DNA of 64,000 bases from the NCBI RefSeq assembly GCF_000166295.1, contig NC_017506.1, positions 1,054,001-1,118,000 on the forward strand, in the 5' to 3' direction. The stretch comes from Marinobacter adhaerens HP15. GTDB lineage: Bacteria; Pseudomonadota; Gammaproteobacteria; Pseudomonadales; Oleiphilaceae. Both the position numbers and the translations under genes were made by a program. Shown here piece after piece: positions 46,679 to 56,704 of the stretch. The notes under the pieces were generated by a model. The model was not told where the DNA came from, made no database searches, and saw nothing but the letters and a program-made list of their open reading frames with translations. How positions within the stretch are numbered: position 1 is the first letter of the stretch; each line of letters starts with the position of its first letter.

Positions 46679-48604
46679 ATGCCCGTCGTAACACTGCCCG
46701 ATGGCAGCCACCGCAGTTTTGCCGAACCCGTAACCGTCCATGATGTTGCCGCCGACATTGGCGCCGGTCTTGCCAAGGCCGCCCTCGCCGGGAAGGTGGA
46801 TGGTCAGCTTGTGGACACCAGTTATCGAATCGAGAACGATGCCGAACTGGCGATCGTTACGGAGCGTGATGAAGAGGGCGTTGATGTCATTCGCCATTCC
46901 ACGGCTCACCTGATGGCTATGGCTGTCCAGGAACTGTTTCCCGGTGCCCAGGTTACCATTGGCCCGGTGATCGATAATGGCTTCTACTACGACTTCAAGT
47001 ACGACCGCCCGTTTACCAACGAGGATCTGGCGCGGATCGAGAAGCGCATGGAAGAGCTCTCCAAGCAGGACTTGCCGGTTTCCCGGTCTATCATGTCCCG
47101 TGATGAGGCAATCAAGCTTTTTGAAGATATGGGCGAGGAATACAAGGTCCGTATCATTCAGGATATTCCCGGTGAAGAAGACCTGTCTTTCTACAGTCAG
47201 GGCGACTTCATCGACCTGTGCCGTGGTCCCCACGTTCCGAGCACCGGCAAGCTCAAGGCCTTCAAGCTGACCAAAGTTGCCGGCGCCTACTGGCGTGGCG
47301 ACACGAGCAATGAGCAGCTGCAGCGTGTCTACGGCACCGCCTGGGGCAACAAAAAGGATCTCAAGGCCTATCTGCATCGCCTCGAAGAGGCCGAGAAACG
47401 CGACCATCGTAAGGTTGGCAAGAAACTGGGCCTGTTCCATATGCAGGAAGAAGCGCCGGGTATGGTGTTCTGGCACCCGGATGGCTGGTCCCTGTATCAG
47501 GAAATTGAACAATACATGCGCCGCAAGCAGCAGGAGCATGGCTACAAGGAAATCAAGACGCCACAGGTGGTGTCGCGGAACCTGTGGGAGAAATCAGGGC
47601 ACTGGGACAAGTTCAAGGACGACATGTTCACCACCGAGTCGGAAAAACACGACTACGCCATCAAGCCCATGAACTGTCCGTGCCACGTGCAGGTGTTCAA
47701 CCAGGGGCTGAAAAGCTACAAGGATCTGCCGCTGAGACTGGCGGAATTCGGCTCCTGTCACCGCAACGAGGCTTCCGGAGCGCTGCACGGGTTGATGCGG
47801 GTTCGCGGGTTTACCCAGGATGACGCCCACATCTTCTGCGAAGAGGACGCTATCCAGCAGGAAGTGTCGTCATTTATCGAAATGCTCCACGAGATCTATA
47901 CAGACTTTGGGTTCACTGAAATCCTGTACAAGCTTTCAACCCGCCCGGAAAAGCGGGTTGGCTCTGACGAAGTCTGGGATAAGGCAGAAGCTGCTCTGGA
48001 AGAAGCACTCAACCGTGAAGGAGTAGACTGGGAATTGCTTCCGGGTGAAGGCGCCTTCTATGGCCCGAAAATCGAGTTCTCTTTGAAAGACTGTATCGGA
48101 CGGGTGTGGCAGTGTGGCACTATTCAGGTGGACTTTTCGATGCCAGGTCGTCTGGGGGCGCAGTATGTTGCCGACAACTCAGAGCGGAAGACCCCGGTTA
48201 TGCTTCACCGGGCTGTATTGGGTTCCTTCGAGCGTTTCATTGGTATTCTGATCGAGGAATACGAAGGCGCTTTCCCGACCTGGCTCGCGCCGACTCAAGT
48301 GGCGATTCTCAATATTACCGATAATCAGCGTGATTATTGTCAGAATCTGGCGAAAAAGTGGGATTCTTTGGGGTATAGGGTTAATGCTGACTTGAGAAAC
48401 GAGAAGATCGGCTTTAAAATCCGCGAGCATACTCTTAACAAGGTTCCCTACCTTGTCGTTGTCGGCGACAAAGAAGTCGAGAACAACGCCGTTGCGGTGA
48501 GAACCCGCAAAGGCGAAGATTTGGGAACACTATCGCTTGAAGCGTTTGAGCAACTTTTGCAGAAAGATGTTGAACGCAAAGGCAGAACCAAGACGGAGAT
48601 CTGA
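46679..48604 (+). CDS. thrS: Threonine--tRNA ligase
   Basis: The 641-aa class-II synthetase starts [14 protein letters not shown] with the TGS domain. The SAD editing domain ([10 protein letters not shown], and later [10 protein letters not shown]) follows, then the catalytic core with motif 2 [19 protein letters not shown] and the C-terminal anticodon domain. ATG 46679 follows CAGGAGTC. It is the first gene of the conserved thrS-infC-rpmI-rplT-pheST-ihfA cluster. Its stop codon shares a base with the infC start. Confidence 0.97.
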   Translation: MPVVTLPDGSHRSFAEPVTVHDVAADIGAGLAKAALAGKVDGQLVDTSYRIENDAELAIVTERDEEGVDVIRHSTAHLMAMAVQELFPGAQVTIGPVIDNGFYYDFKYDRPFTNEDLARIEKRMEELSKQDLPVSRSIMSRDEAIKLFEDMGEEYKVRIIQDIPGEEDLSFYSQGDFIDLCRGPHVPSTGKLKAFKLTKVAGAYWRGDTSNEQLQRVYGTAWGNKKDLKAYLHRLEEAEKRDHRKVGKKLGLFHMQEEAPGMVFWHPDGWSLYQEIEQYMRRKQQEHGYKEIKTPQVVSRNLWEKSGHWDKFKDDMFTTESEKHDYAIKPMNCPCHVQVFNQGLKSYKDLPLRLAEFGSCHRNEASGALHGLMRVRGFTQDDAHIFCEEDAIQQEVSSFIEMLHEIYTDFGFTEILYKLSTRPEKRVGSDEVWDKAEAALEEALNREGVDWELLPGEGAFYGPKIEFSLKDCIGRVWQCGTIQVDFSMPGRLGAQYVADNSERKTPVMLHRAVLGSFERFIGILIEEYEGAFPTWLAPTQVAILNITDNQRDYCQNLAKKWDSLGYRVNADLRNEKIGFKIREHTLNKVPYLVVVGDKEVENNAVAVRTRKGEDLGTLSLEAFEQLLQKDVERKGRTKTEI

Positions 48605-49146
48605 TTATTAAACAGCGAACGAATCGGGGTGGGCGTACTCCTAAAGCGCCTATCAATGAGAATATTGACGCAACTGAAGTCCGCCTGATCGATGCCGAAG
48701 GCAACCAGGTCGGAATTGTGCCAATTGAGGACGCACTGAAGCAGGCCGAAGAGGCCACCCTTGATCTGGTACAGGTTACGGATTCCGATCCGATCGTCTG
48801 TAAGATAATGGACTACGGCAAGAAGATCTTCGAAGAGAAGAAAGCGAAGGCGGCTGCCAAGAAGAAACAGAAGCAGACGCAGGTCAAAGAGCTTAAGTTC
48901 CGTCCCGGAACTGAAGAAGGGGATTATCAGGTCAAACTACGCAACCTGATACGTTTCCTTGAAAACGGGGACCGCGGCAAAATCACGATCCGTTTCCGTG
49001 GCCGTGAGATGGCACACCAGGAAATTGGTATGCAGCTCATGCAGCGTATTGAAACGGATATTGAAGAGCTTGCCCAGGTAGAGATGCGGCCGAAGATGGA
49101 AGGCCGGCAGATGACCATGGTAGTGGCGCCCCGCAAGAAGAAGTGA
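48604..49146 (+). CDS. infC: Translation initiation factor IF-3, ATT start
   Basis: The 180-aa protein has an N-terminal domain [30 protein letters not shown], a Lys-rich linker, and C-terminal [15 protein letters not shown] and [11 protein letters not shown]. No ATG exists before residue 39. ATT at 48604-48606 overlaps the thrS stop by one base, with GGAG 5 nt upstream, and gives the usual 180-aa length. An adjacent in-frame ATT at 48607 is an alternative. ATT/ATC starts are a known autoregulatory feature: IF-3 rejects its own start codon. Confidence 0.96.
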   Translation: MIKQRTNRGGRTPKAPINENIDATEVRLIDAEGNQVGIVPIEDALKQAEEATLDLVQVTDSDPIVCKIMDYGKKIFEEKKAKAAAKKKQKQTQVKELKFRPGTEEGDYQVKLRNLIRFLENGDRGKITIRFRGREMAHQEIGMQLMQRIETDIEELAQVEMRPKMEGRQMTMVVAPRKKK

Positions 49147-49163
49147 ACCTGATCGGGTGCTTG

Positions 49164-49183
49164 TCCCCCGCGCATGCGGGGGA
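49164..49183 (+). promoter_or_regulatory. GC-rich hairpin between infC and rpmI
   Basis: CCCCCGC / GCGGGGG with loop GCAT is followed by an A+T-rich stretch before the rpmI start. It may be a partial terminator or part of the L20 autoregulatory leader known from other bacteria; the sequence does not decide. Confidence 0.45.
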
Positions 49184-49241
49184 TTTGTCGTTCAGGGACA
49201 CATTATTGTTTATTTAAAAATAGAATGCGGAGTTTTAAAAA

Positions 49242-49433
49242 ATGCCTAAGATGAAAACCAAAAGCGGAGCCACCAAGCGGTTCAAGAAGACCGCCACCGG
49301 CTTCAAGCACAAGCAGTCCTTCACCAGTCACATCCTGACCAAGAAGAGCCCGAAGCGTAAGCGTCAGCTGCGCGGCACCAAGCTCATCGCCAAGTCAGAT
49401 GTTGCATCTATCAAGCGTATGACCGCGTGCTGA
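49242..49433 (+). CDS. rpmI: 50S ribosomal protein bL35
   Basis: The 63-aa, highly basic protein [20 protein letters not shown] onward is close to the family length of 64-65. It has the conserved [16 protein letters not shown]. It binds 23S rRNA in the large subunit. rplT follows 50 bp downstream. Confidence 0.97.
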   Translation: MPKMKTKSGATKRFKKTATGFKHKQSFTSHILTKKSPKRKRQLRGTKLIAKSDVASIKRMTAC

Positions 49434-49483
49434 TCCAGCCGCGAGAATCATTCCTTAGAAAGTAAAGGTAGAAGGATAAAAGT

Positions 49484-49837
49484 ATGGCTCGTGTAAAACG
49501 TGGTGTGGTCGCACGCCGTCGTCACAAAAAGATTCTCAATCAGGCCAAAGGTTACTACGGCGCTCGTAGCCGGGTATTCCGTGTAGCCAAGCAAGCGGTT
49601 ATCAAGGCCGGTCAGTACGCTTACCGCGACCGTCGTAACCGCAAGCGCGCTTTCCGCGCTCTGTGGATTGCCCGTATCAATGCTGGTGCCCGCGCTAACG
49701 GTCTGTCTTACAGCCGTCTGATCGCTGGTCTGAAAAAGGCTAACGTTGAAATCGATCGTAAGGTTCTGGCCGATCTGGCCATGAACGAGCAGCAGGCGTT
49801 TGCCGCTGTTGTTGAGAAGGCCAAAGCATCCCTGTGA
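49484..49837 (+). CDS. rplT: 50S ribosomal protein bL20
   Basis: The 117-aa protein starts [20 protein letters not shown] and has [16 protein letters not shown] and the C-terminal [14 protein letters not shown]20 is needed for early assembly of the 50S subunit and in other bacteria represses its own operon. Ribosome site AAGGAT is present. It ends before a terminator. Confidence 0.98.
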   Translation: MARVKRGVVARRRHKKILNQAKGYYGARSRVFRVAKQAVIKAGQYAYRDRRNRKRAFRALWIARINAGARANGLSYSRLIAGLKKANVEIDRKVLADLAMNEQQAFAAVVEKAKASL

Positions 49838-49892
49838 TCGCTTAGCTCTTTCATCGATTGCTGATCGATATGGGCGCCCCATGATTTCATGA

Positions 49893-50987
<1,095 letters not shown>

Positions 50988-51047
50988 CAGGCAAGATCAA
51001 GGCATCCAACCAAACAGGCATAACCGCATCAGGACAAGGCAATAACC

Positions 51048-53420
51048 ATGAAATTCAGTGAACAGTGGCTGCGCGAGTGGGTTAATCCGCAAATCGATAC
51101 CCAGGAATTGATGGATCAGATCACCATGGCGGGGCTGGAAGTGGACGGTTTCGAACCGGTGGCCGGTCAATTCAGTGGCGTGATCGTTGGCGAAGTCCAG
51201 TCGGTGCAGCCCCATCCGGACGCAGACAAGCTCCGGGTATGCCAGGTAAGTGATGGTTCCTCAGAGGTTCAGGTGGTCTGCGGTGCCCCGAATGTCCGCG
51301 AGGGCATGAAAGTACCTTTTGCAGTGGTTGGCGCTGTCCTGCCGGGCGATTTCAAGATCAAAAAGGCCAAGCTTCGCGGTCAGCCTTCCGAAGGAATGCT
51401 TTGCTCAGAGTCCGAGCTCGGGCTTTCTGAGAACCACGATGGCCTGATGGAGCTTCCTGCGGACGCTCCGGTGGGTAAGGACGTGGCGGATTATCTGAAG
51501 CTGAACGACGTCACTATTGATGTAGACCTGACTCCGAATCGCGCCGACTGTTTGTCTATCAAAGGCATCGCCCGGGAAGTGGGTGTTCTGAACAGCATGT
51601 TGTTCAACAGCCCCGCAATTGAGCCGGTGGAGTCTGTGCACTCTGAAGTCCCTGATATCCGGGTGGAAGCGCCGGCAGGATGCCCGAGATATCTCGGCCG
51701 TATTCTCCGAAACGTGAACCTGCAGGCGGAATCGCCATTGTGGATGCAGGAAAAACTACGTCGCTCCGGTATCCGTTCCATTGATGCCGCCGTGGACGTC
51801 ACCAACTACGTCATGCTGGAACTTGGCCAGCCGATGCACGCCTTTGACCGTGATGAAATCCACGGCGGGATCGTCGTTCGAATGGCGCGCATCGGTGAAA
51901 AGCTTGTTCTGCTGGATGGCCAGGAAGTTGAGCTCACCCAGGGCACGCTGGTGATTGCGGATCACGAAAAGCCAATCGCTATTGCCGGTGTCATGGGCGG
52001 CGAGCATTCCGGTGTCAGCCCGAAAACCCGGGATCTGGTACTGGAGTCTGCCTACTTTGATCCGATTACCCTCGCGGGCAAGGCTCGTCACTATGGCCTG
52101 CACACTGACGCTTCGCACCGGTTCGAGCGCGGCGTTGACTACAAGTTGGCACGCGACGCCATGGAGCGGGCCACAAGCTTGCTGATGGATATCGTGGGCG
52201 GTGAGCCTGGCGAGATTGTCGAGGTTGCCAGCGATGAAGACATGCCCAGGGATCGGGTTGTCGACCTGCGTGCCGGCCGGCTAAACGATGTTCTGGGTAT
52301 GGAAATCGACCGGACAACGGTTGAGGAAATCCTGACCCGACTTGGTCTGCGGGTCGAGAAGCTCCTGAAAAACGGTTGGCGGGTCAGTGTGCCCAGCTTC
52401 CGCCCGGACATCTCCATTGAAGAAGACCTGATCGAGGAAGTGGGGCGGATCTATGGCTACAACAATCTGCCCGTCACCGAGCCCAACGGGTCACTCGGTC
52501 TTCGCCCGGAGGAGGAAGCGGTTCGGCCAGTCTCGGCCATTCGAAACTTCTTTGTGGATCACGGCTACCAGGAAGCGGTGACCTACAGCTTTGTTGATCC
52601 GAAAGTCCAGCAGTTGGTTGATCCCGACCGTCAGGGCATTGCCCTGGCTAATCCGATTTCCTCGGATCTGTCGGTGATGCGCACCAGCCTCTGGAGTGGG
52701 CTGCTGAAGACCGTCGCCTACAACCAGAATCGTCAGCAGCCGCGTATCCGGCTGTTCGAAACCGGCCTGCGGTTCCTTCAGGAAGGCGAGCGGATTGATC
52801 AGCAACCGATGCTTGCCGGCGTCGTGGTAGGCAATCAGTTTCCTGAAAATTGGGCGAACGGTCGCAGAACAGCGGATTTCTTTGATGTAAAAGGGGATTT
52901 GGAAAGTCTGTTCCGTTTGCTGGGTATCGAGATACGTTTTGTTGGCAGCCAGCATCCTGCGCTGCATCCGGGACAGACCGCAGAGCTCATGCGTGACGGC
53001 GAGCATGTGGGCTGGCTGGGGACTCTGCATCCACAAGTTCAGAAAAATCTTGAACTTAATGGCACGATCCTGATGTTTGAGCTATTCTTGAATTCAATCG
53101 TTACCGGATATGTGCCTAATTTCAAAGAAATTTCGAAATTCCCGGAAGTTCGTCGGGATTTGGCTATTATTATCGGGAGCGAGGTAGCGTTCGCCGATGT
53201 GGAGCGTGTAGCGAGAAAGCATGCCGGTGAGCAGCTGACAGCGTTGCGTGCGTTCGATGTCTATGAAGGTGAGAGCTTGGGCGAAGGTAACCGGAGCCTG
53301 GCTTTGAGCCTGTTCTGGCAGCACCCCGAACGTACATTGAACGAGGATGAAGTGCATTCGCTCTTCAACGGTGTGATCGACGCATTGAAAGAAGAGCTGG
53401 GGGCAACACTGAGGAGTTGA
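51048..53420 (+). CDS. pheT: Phenylalanine--tRNA ligase beta subunit
   Basis: The 790-aa protein has the N-terminal tRNA-binding OB domain (MKFSEQWLREWVNP), B3/4 editing domain, B5 domain and a C-terminal ferredoxin-fold anticodon-binding domain (FPEVRRDLAIIIGSEVAFAD). It supplies editing and tRNA binding for PheST. It lies 60 bp after pheS and 3 bp before ihfA. Confidence 0.97.
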   Translation: MKFSEQWLREWVNPQIDTQELMDQITMAGLEVDGFEPVAGQFSGVIVGEVQSVQPHPDADKLRVCQVSDGSSEVQVVCGAPNVREGMKVPFAVVGAVLPGDFKIKKAKLRGQPSEGMLCSESELGLSENHDGLMELPADAPVGKDVADYLKLNDVTIDVDLTPNRADCLSIKGIAREVGVLNSMLFNSPAIEPVESVHSEVPDIRVEAPAGCPRYLGRILRNVNLQAESPLWMQEKLRRSGIRSIDAAVDVTNYVMLELGQPMHAFDRDEIHGGIVVRMARIGEKLVLLDGQEVELTQGTLVIADHEKPIAIAGVMGGEHSGVSPKTRDLVLESAYFDPITLAGKARHYGLHTDASHRFERGVDYKLARDAMERATSLLMDIVGGEPGEIVEVASDEDMPRDRVVDLRAGRLNDVLGMEIDRTTVEEILTRLGLRVEKLLKNGWRVSVPSFRPDISIEEDLIEEVGRIYGYNNLPVTEPNGSLGLRPEEEAVRPVSAIRNFFVDHGYQEAVTYSFVDPKVQQLVDPDRQGIALANPISSDLSVMRTSLWSGLLKTVAYNQNRQQPRIRLFETGLRFLQEGERIDQQPMLAGVVVGNQFPENWANGRRTADFFDVKGDLESLFRLLGIEIRFVGSQHPALHPGQTAELMRDGEHVGWLGTLHPQVQKNLELNGTILMFELFLNSIVTGYVPNFKEISKFPEVRRDLAIIIGSEVAFADVERVARKHAGEQLTALRAFDVYEGESLGEGNRSLALSLFWQHPERTLNEDEVHSLFNGVIDALKEELGATLRS

Positions 53421-53423
53421 GAA

Positions 53424-53726
53424 ATGGCGGCTTTGACGAAAGCGGAAATGGCAGAGCGGTTGTACGAGGAATTGGGCCTTAACAAGCGCGAAGCCAAGGA
53501 AATGGTAGAAGCTTTTTTCGACGAGATCAGAGGCGCTCTCAGCCACAACGAGCAGGTGAAGCTTTCGGGTTTCGGTAACTTCGATCTGCGGGACAAGAAG
53601 CAGCGGCCGGGACGGAACCCGAAGACCGGCGAAGAGATTCCGATCAGTGCACGGCGAGTTGTTACGTTTCGCCCGGGACAAAAACTAAAGCAAAAAGTAG
53701 AAGCGTATGCTGGAACCCAGTCATAA
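53424..53726 (+). CDS. ihfA: Integration host factor alpha subunit
   Basis: The 100-aa protein [20 protein letters not shown] onward has the HU/IHF core ([20 protein letters not shown] with the DNA-intercalating Pro) and [20 protein letters not shown]. It pairs with IhfB to bend DNA. Its position directly after pheT and before a MerR-like gene is conserved in gammaproteobacteria. Confidence 0.98.
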   Translation: MAALTKAEMAERLYEELGLNKREAKEMVEAFFDEIRGALSHNEQVKLSGFGNFDLRDKKQRPGRNPKTGEEIPISARRVVTFRPGQKLKQKVEAYAGTQS

Positions 53727-54072
53727 CAACGAACTTCCCACGATTCCCGGGAAGCGTTACTTCACCATCGGTGAGGTGGCGGAACTATGCGCGGTAAAGG
53801 CGCACGTCCTGCGGTATTGGGAGCAGGAGTTTCCGCAGCTTTCGCCCGTAAAGCGTCGGGGTAACCGGCGCTATTATCAGCGCGCAGACGTTATCACGAT
53901 CCGCCAGATTCGCAGTCTGCTTTATGATCAGGGCTATACCATCGGTGGTGCCAAGCAGAAGCTGAGCAGTCACGAGGTAAAGGACGATACTTCCCAGTAT
54001 AAGCAGCTGATTCGCCAGATGATTACGGAGCTTGAGGAAGTACTTGAGGTGCTGAACGCGCCGGTCAAATAG
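53707..54072 (+). CDS. MerR-family regulator (IHF-linked)
   Basis: The 121-aa protein has a MerR HTH and wing at residues 15-85: [20 protein letters not shown], then [14 protein letters not shown]. The short C-terminal helix lacks metal-binding Cys. It overlaps ihfA by 20 bp, so it is translated with it. The gene is a regular neighbour of ihfA; its target is unknown. Confidence 0.92.
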   Translation: MLEPSHNNELPTIPGKRYFTIGEVAELCAVKAHVLRYWEQEFPQLSPVKRRGNRRYYQRADVITIRQIRSLLYDQGYTIGGAKQKLSSHEVKDDTSQYKQLIRQMITELEEVLEVLNAPVK

Positions 54073-54096
54073 GGCTTCCGAAAGTCATAAGAAAAG

Positions 54097-54126
54097 CCGG
54101 GGCAGCGACGTTGCCCCGGTTTTTTT
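54097..54126 (+). terminator. Terminator of the pheST-ihfA-merR operon
   Basis: CCGGGGCA / TGCCCCGG (loop GCGACGT) is followed by seven T residues. Confidence 0.92.
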
Positions 54127-54138
54127 ATGCCTGCAGGT

Positions 54139-54327
54139 TTATTGCTTCTTGCAGGTCTTGATGCCCAGAATTGAATAGGCGGGGCAGTTGCCCACTGCGG
54201 CAGTGGCCAGAGGAACGATGCCAATCCAGCCCCAGGCGGTTTGTGGGCCCACAAATACGAGCGCCAGAAGTACGATGCCAACAATGGCCCGAATGATACG
54301 GTCCGCAGGTCCCATATTAATGCTCAT
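54139..54327 (-). CDS. DUF2892 small membrane protein
   Basis: The 62-aa protein MSINMGPADRIIRAIVGIVL onward has two hydrophobic segments separated by a short turn and ends CPAYSILGIKTCKKQ. That is the DUF2892 pattern (GxxDRxxR start, NCPxYxxxGxxTC end). The two Cys near the end are conserved in the family, which is often linked to rhodanese and sulfur genes. AAGGAGAA precedes the ATG at 54327. It is divergent from a Crp/Fnr-type regulator gene. Confidence 0.85.
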   Translation of the reverse strand: MSINMGPADRIIRAIVGIVLLALVFVGPQTAWGWIGIVPLATAAVGNCPAYSILGIKTCKKQ

Positions 54328-54392
54328 GATCCATTCTCCTTGGTTGATTTGAGGCAGTAAGGCCACTCTAACGCCTGCTCCCGGGCTGTTCA

Positions 54393-54405
54393 GTGATAAA
54401 GTCAC
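54393..54405. promoter_or_regulatory. Candidate Crp/Fnr-family operator
   Basis: GTGATAAAGTCAC is a 4+4 palindrome with a 5-bp spacer in the gap between the DUF2892 gene and the Crp/Fnr gene. Half-sites GTGA/TCAC are those read by Crp-type helices, though the usual spacer is 6. Autoregulation is plausible. Confidence 0.4.
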
Positions 54406-54442
54406 ACAAGGAAAAGCACTGGATAAGCTAGTCTCGTTAACT

Positions 54443-55078
54443 ATGGAAAAACTGACGTTGCAACACAGCATTCTTGAAACATTGCCGGAATCCCTTCGGC
54501 GGGACGCTCTGAACGGACTGCAGGCGATTCAATTTGAGCATGGAAAGGTGCTCTTTAGAGCGGGAGATCCGTGTCAGGGCCTTCCACTGGTGCTCCATGG
54601 CAGTGTAAAGGTTCAGATGACAGGGCTGTCGGGGAATAGCATCGTCCTGTACAGGATGGGCGCGGATGACATTTGCACGCTCTCGATCGGGTGCCTGATG
54701 ACCGGTGACGGCTTTCGCGCAGAGGCCGTGGTTGAGGAGGATGCCAAAGTGTTGATGGTGCCCAGGGGGTTGTTCGATCGGCTCATGGACCAGTCCGCCG
54801 ATTTCCGGCTGGGCATAATGGAGTCTTACGGTCGCCGCCTGAATGATCTGATGCTGCTGGTGGAGGAGGTTGCGTTCAGGCGAATGGACGAACGACTTCT
54901 TCACTGGCTTGAGGCAAGAGCCGGGCAACGTGCAATCACCATCACCCACCAGGAGCTTGCCATTGAGCTAGGCACAGCGAGAGAGGTGGTAAGCAGGCTG
55001 CTCAAAGAGCTTGAGCGAAAGGGCAGGTTGCGTCTCGCGCGCGGCAAAATTGAATTTACGGGTTCGTTTGCCGAGTAA
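54443..55078 (+). CDS. Crp/Fnr-family transcriptional regulator
   Basis: The 211-aa protein has an N-terminal cyclic-nucleotide-binding-type beta roll (about 20-125), a dimer helix and a C-terminal winged helix (HQELAIELGTAREVVSRLLK). It lacks the four-Cys Fnr cluster near the N-terminus. The cNMP-contact pattern of true Crp is not obvious, so the signal is unknown. It is divergent from the DUF2892 gene, its likely target. Confidence 0.88.
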   Translation: MEKLTLQHSILETLPESLRRDALNGLQAIQFEHGKVLFRAGDPCQGLPLVLHGSVKVQMTGLSGNSIVLYRMGADDICTLSIGCLMTGDGFRAEAVVEEDAKVLMVPRGLFDRLMDQSADFRLGIMESYGRRLNDLMLLVEEVAFRRMDERLLHWLEARAGQRAITITHQELAIELGTAREVVSRLLKELERKGRLRLARGKIEFTGSFAE

Positions 55079-55089
55079 GTGCCTATAAC

Positions 55090-55122
55090 AAAAAGCCCGG
55101 ACCTTTCGGCCCGGGCTTTTTT
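55090..55122. terminator. Terminator after the Crp/Fnr gene
   Basis: GCCCGG / CCGGGC with a 10-nt loop is flanked by A5 and T6, so it can act in both directions. It separates the chromosome from the attachment site that follows. Confidence 0.88.
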
Positions 55123-55131
55123 GTCGGAATC

Positions 55132-55176
55132 TGGTCGGGACGGTAGGATTTGAACCTACGACCCCTTGCACCCCAT
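55132..55176 (-). other. attL: 3' fragment of tRNA-Pro(GGG), edge of an integrated element
   Basis: On the minus strand these 45 bp read from the anticodon loop (ATGGGGT, anticodon GGG) through the variable and T-arms (GGTTCAAATCC) to an encoded CCA end at 55132. The 5' half is absent: the bases before it do not pair with GCAAG of the anticodon stem. A tRNA broken exactly in the anticodon loop next to a tyrosine integrase gene is the signature of site-specific integration. The intact tRNA-Pro is expected at the other end, beyond the window. Confidence 0.85.
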
Positions 55177-55303
55177 AAAGGTTTATAGCCATCCAACAGA
55201 GTCTAACCCAATCTAGCCTAAAACTCTTTCCCACTGATTTAATTGATTTTTCCATTTTGTGTTTTCCAACGGAATCCAATACCATCCAGTTTAAGCGATC
55301 GAG

Positions 55304-55324
55304 AAACGGTGACCAAACGGTGAC
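55304..55324. repeat. Direct repeats, candidate integrase arm sites
   Basis: AAACGGTGAC occurs at 55304-55313 and again at 55315-55324, an 11-bp period matching one helical turn. They lie between the attachment site and the integrase start. Arm-type repeats in this position are usual for P4-like integrases; binding is not shown. The rest of 55177-55354 holds no gene. Confidence 0.45.
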
Positions 55325-55354
55325 GAGAATCCGGTCTTCATTGAGTGGGTGGTA

Positions 55355-56704
55355 ATGGGAACGATTACAGACAAACAAATGAACTCAAAGCCAGGGAAGT
55401 CGATCTGGTTGACTGAGGATGCTCCGAGGGGATGTGGGCGTTTCATGGCCCGCATTCTGAAAAGCGGGGACAGACTGTTTTACTTCCGATATACCAATTC
55501 CCAGGGTGAACGGGTCTTCCTTCCTGTAGGTAATTACGATCAGTCTGGTAAGGACGGCCTAACCCTGCGAGAGGCGCGAACGAAGGCCGGTGAGCTATCC
55601 CGCTTATACCAGGCTGGCATTCGGGATCTGAGGGAGTATCAGGAGGCAGAGGAGGACGCACGTAAGGCCACCCATGAGGCAGAGATGGCCAGGTTACGGG
55701 CTGAGCGAGAGGCTGCAGAGGCAGAAAAAGCACGCCAGGCCGCCCGTAAGACCGTGACGGAGCTTTTTGAGCATTGGGCGGACATCGATCTTAAAAACCG
55801 GAAAGATGGCGGAGCAGAGGTTCGTAGGCTCTTTGAAAAGGATGTGCTTCCTAAAATTGGTCAGCTTGCGGTTGAAGATGTCAAAAAGGGCCATGTCACA
55901 GAGGTCGTCGATGCGCAGCTTAATCGCGGTGTGACCCGCATGGCAAAGCTGACGCTGAGCCTCATCAGGCAGATGTTTCGTTTTGCAGTAGACCGGGATT
56001 TGATCGAGTACGACCCCACGGCCAGTATCCGGAAGTCAAAAATTGGTGGTAAAGACGTTGAGCGCGACAGAGTATTGAATGACGGGGAAATTAAAGCGCT
56101 TGCCAATCAGATCCCCGATGCGCAGATGTTGCCTTCCACATCCATCGCTATCTGGATCATGCTGACAACTTGTTGCAGAATCGGAGAGCTGATTAAAGCG
56201 GAGTGGGTCGATGTGAATTTAAAGCAGGGTGCTTGGAAGATCCCTGCGGAAAACAGTAAGAATGGTAAGCCGCACGAAATTGCTTTATCCAGCTTCGCTG
56301 TGGCTTGGTTTAAAGACCTGGAGAAGCTATCCGGGGATTCTCGATGGTGTTATCCGAACTCATCAGATACTGGCTCAGTCTGTCCCAAATCAATCACCAA
56401 GCAAATTCGTGATCGACAGCTTCCCACCGGTAAAGAGCCAAGCAAAGGGCGAAGCTCAAAGGCTCAAGCACTCGTTCTTTCAGGTGGAAAGTGGACCCCA
56501 CATGATCTCCGGCGAACTGGGGCAACAATAATGACCGCGCAGGGTGTGATACCCGAGGTGGCTGAACGTTGCCTCAACCATACTGAAGAAAATAAGGTGA
56601 AGCGAGTGTACCAGCGCCACAGTTACGGCCCTGAGACGAGAGAAGCATGGGATTTGCTGGGTGCCCATGTGCGAAAACTGTTTTATATGGGCATAGGTAA
56701 TTGA
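55355..56704 (+). CDS. P4-type tyrosine integrase
   Basis: The 449-aa protein has an N-terminal arm-binding DUF4102-like region (1-90), a Glu/Ala-rich helical linker (about 90-130), a core-binding domain and a catalytic domain with Arg in TCCRIGELIKAEW, HxxR in WTPHDLRRTGA, His in CLNHTEENKV and the nucleophile Tyr in RVYQRHSY. It integrates and excises the element at tRNA-Pro. ATG 55355 was chosen; GTG 55349 is in frame. The next gene starts at the base after its stop codon. Confidence 0.93.
   Translation: MGTITDKQMNSKPGKSIWLTEDAPRGCGRFMARILKSGDRLFYFRYTNSQGERVFLPVGNYDQSGKDGLTLREARTKAGELSRLYQAGIRDLREYQEAEEDARKATHEAEMARLRAEREAAEAEKARQAARKTVTELFEHWADIDLKNRKDGGAEVRRLFEKDVLPKIGQLAVEDVKKGHVTEVVDAQLNRGVTRMAKLTLSLIRQMFRFAVDRDLIEYDPTASIRKSKIGGKDVERDRVLNDGEIKALANQIPDAQMLPSTSIAIWIMLTTCCRIGELIKAEWVDVNLKQGAWKIPAENSKNGKPHEIALSSFAVAWFKDLEKLSGDSRWCYPNSSDTGSVCPKSITKQIRDRQLPTGKEPSKGRSSKAQALVLSGGKWTPHDLRRTGATIMTAQGVIPEVAERCLNHTEENKVKRVYQRHSYGPETREAWDLLGAHVRKLFYMGIGN

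Noticed and set aside
55132..55210. Complete tRNA-Pro gene
   Set aside because: The 3' half is perfect, but the bases that should form the 5' anticodon arm, D-arm and acceptor strand do not pair. It is an attachment-site fragment.
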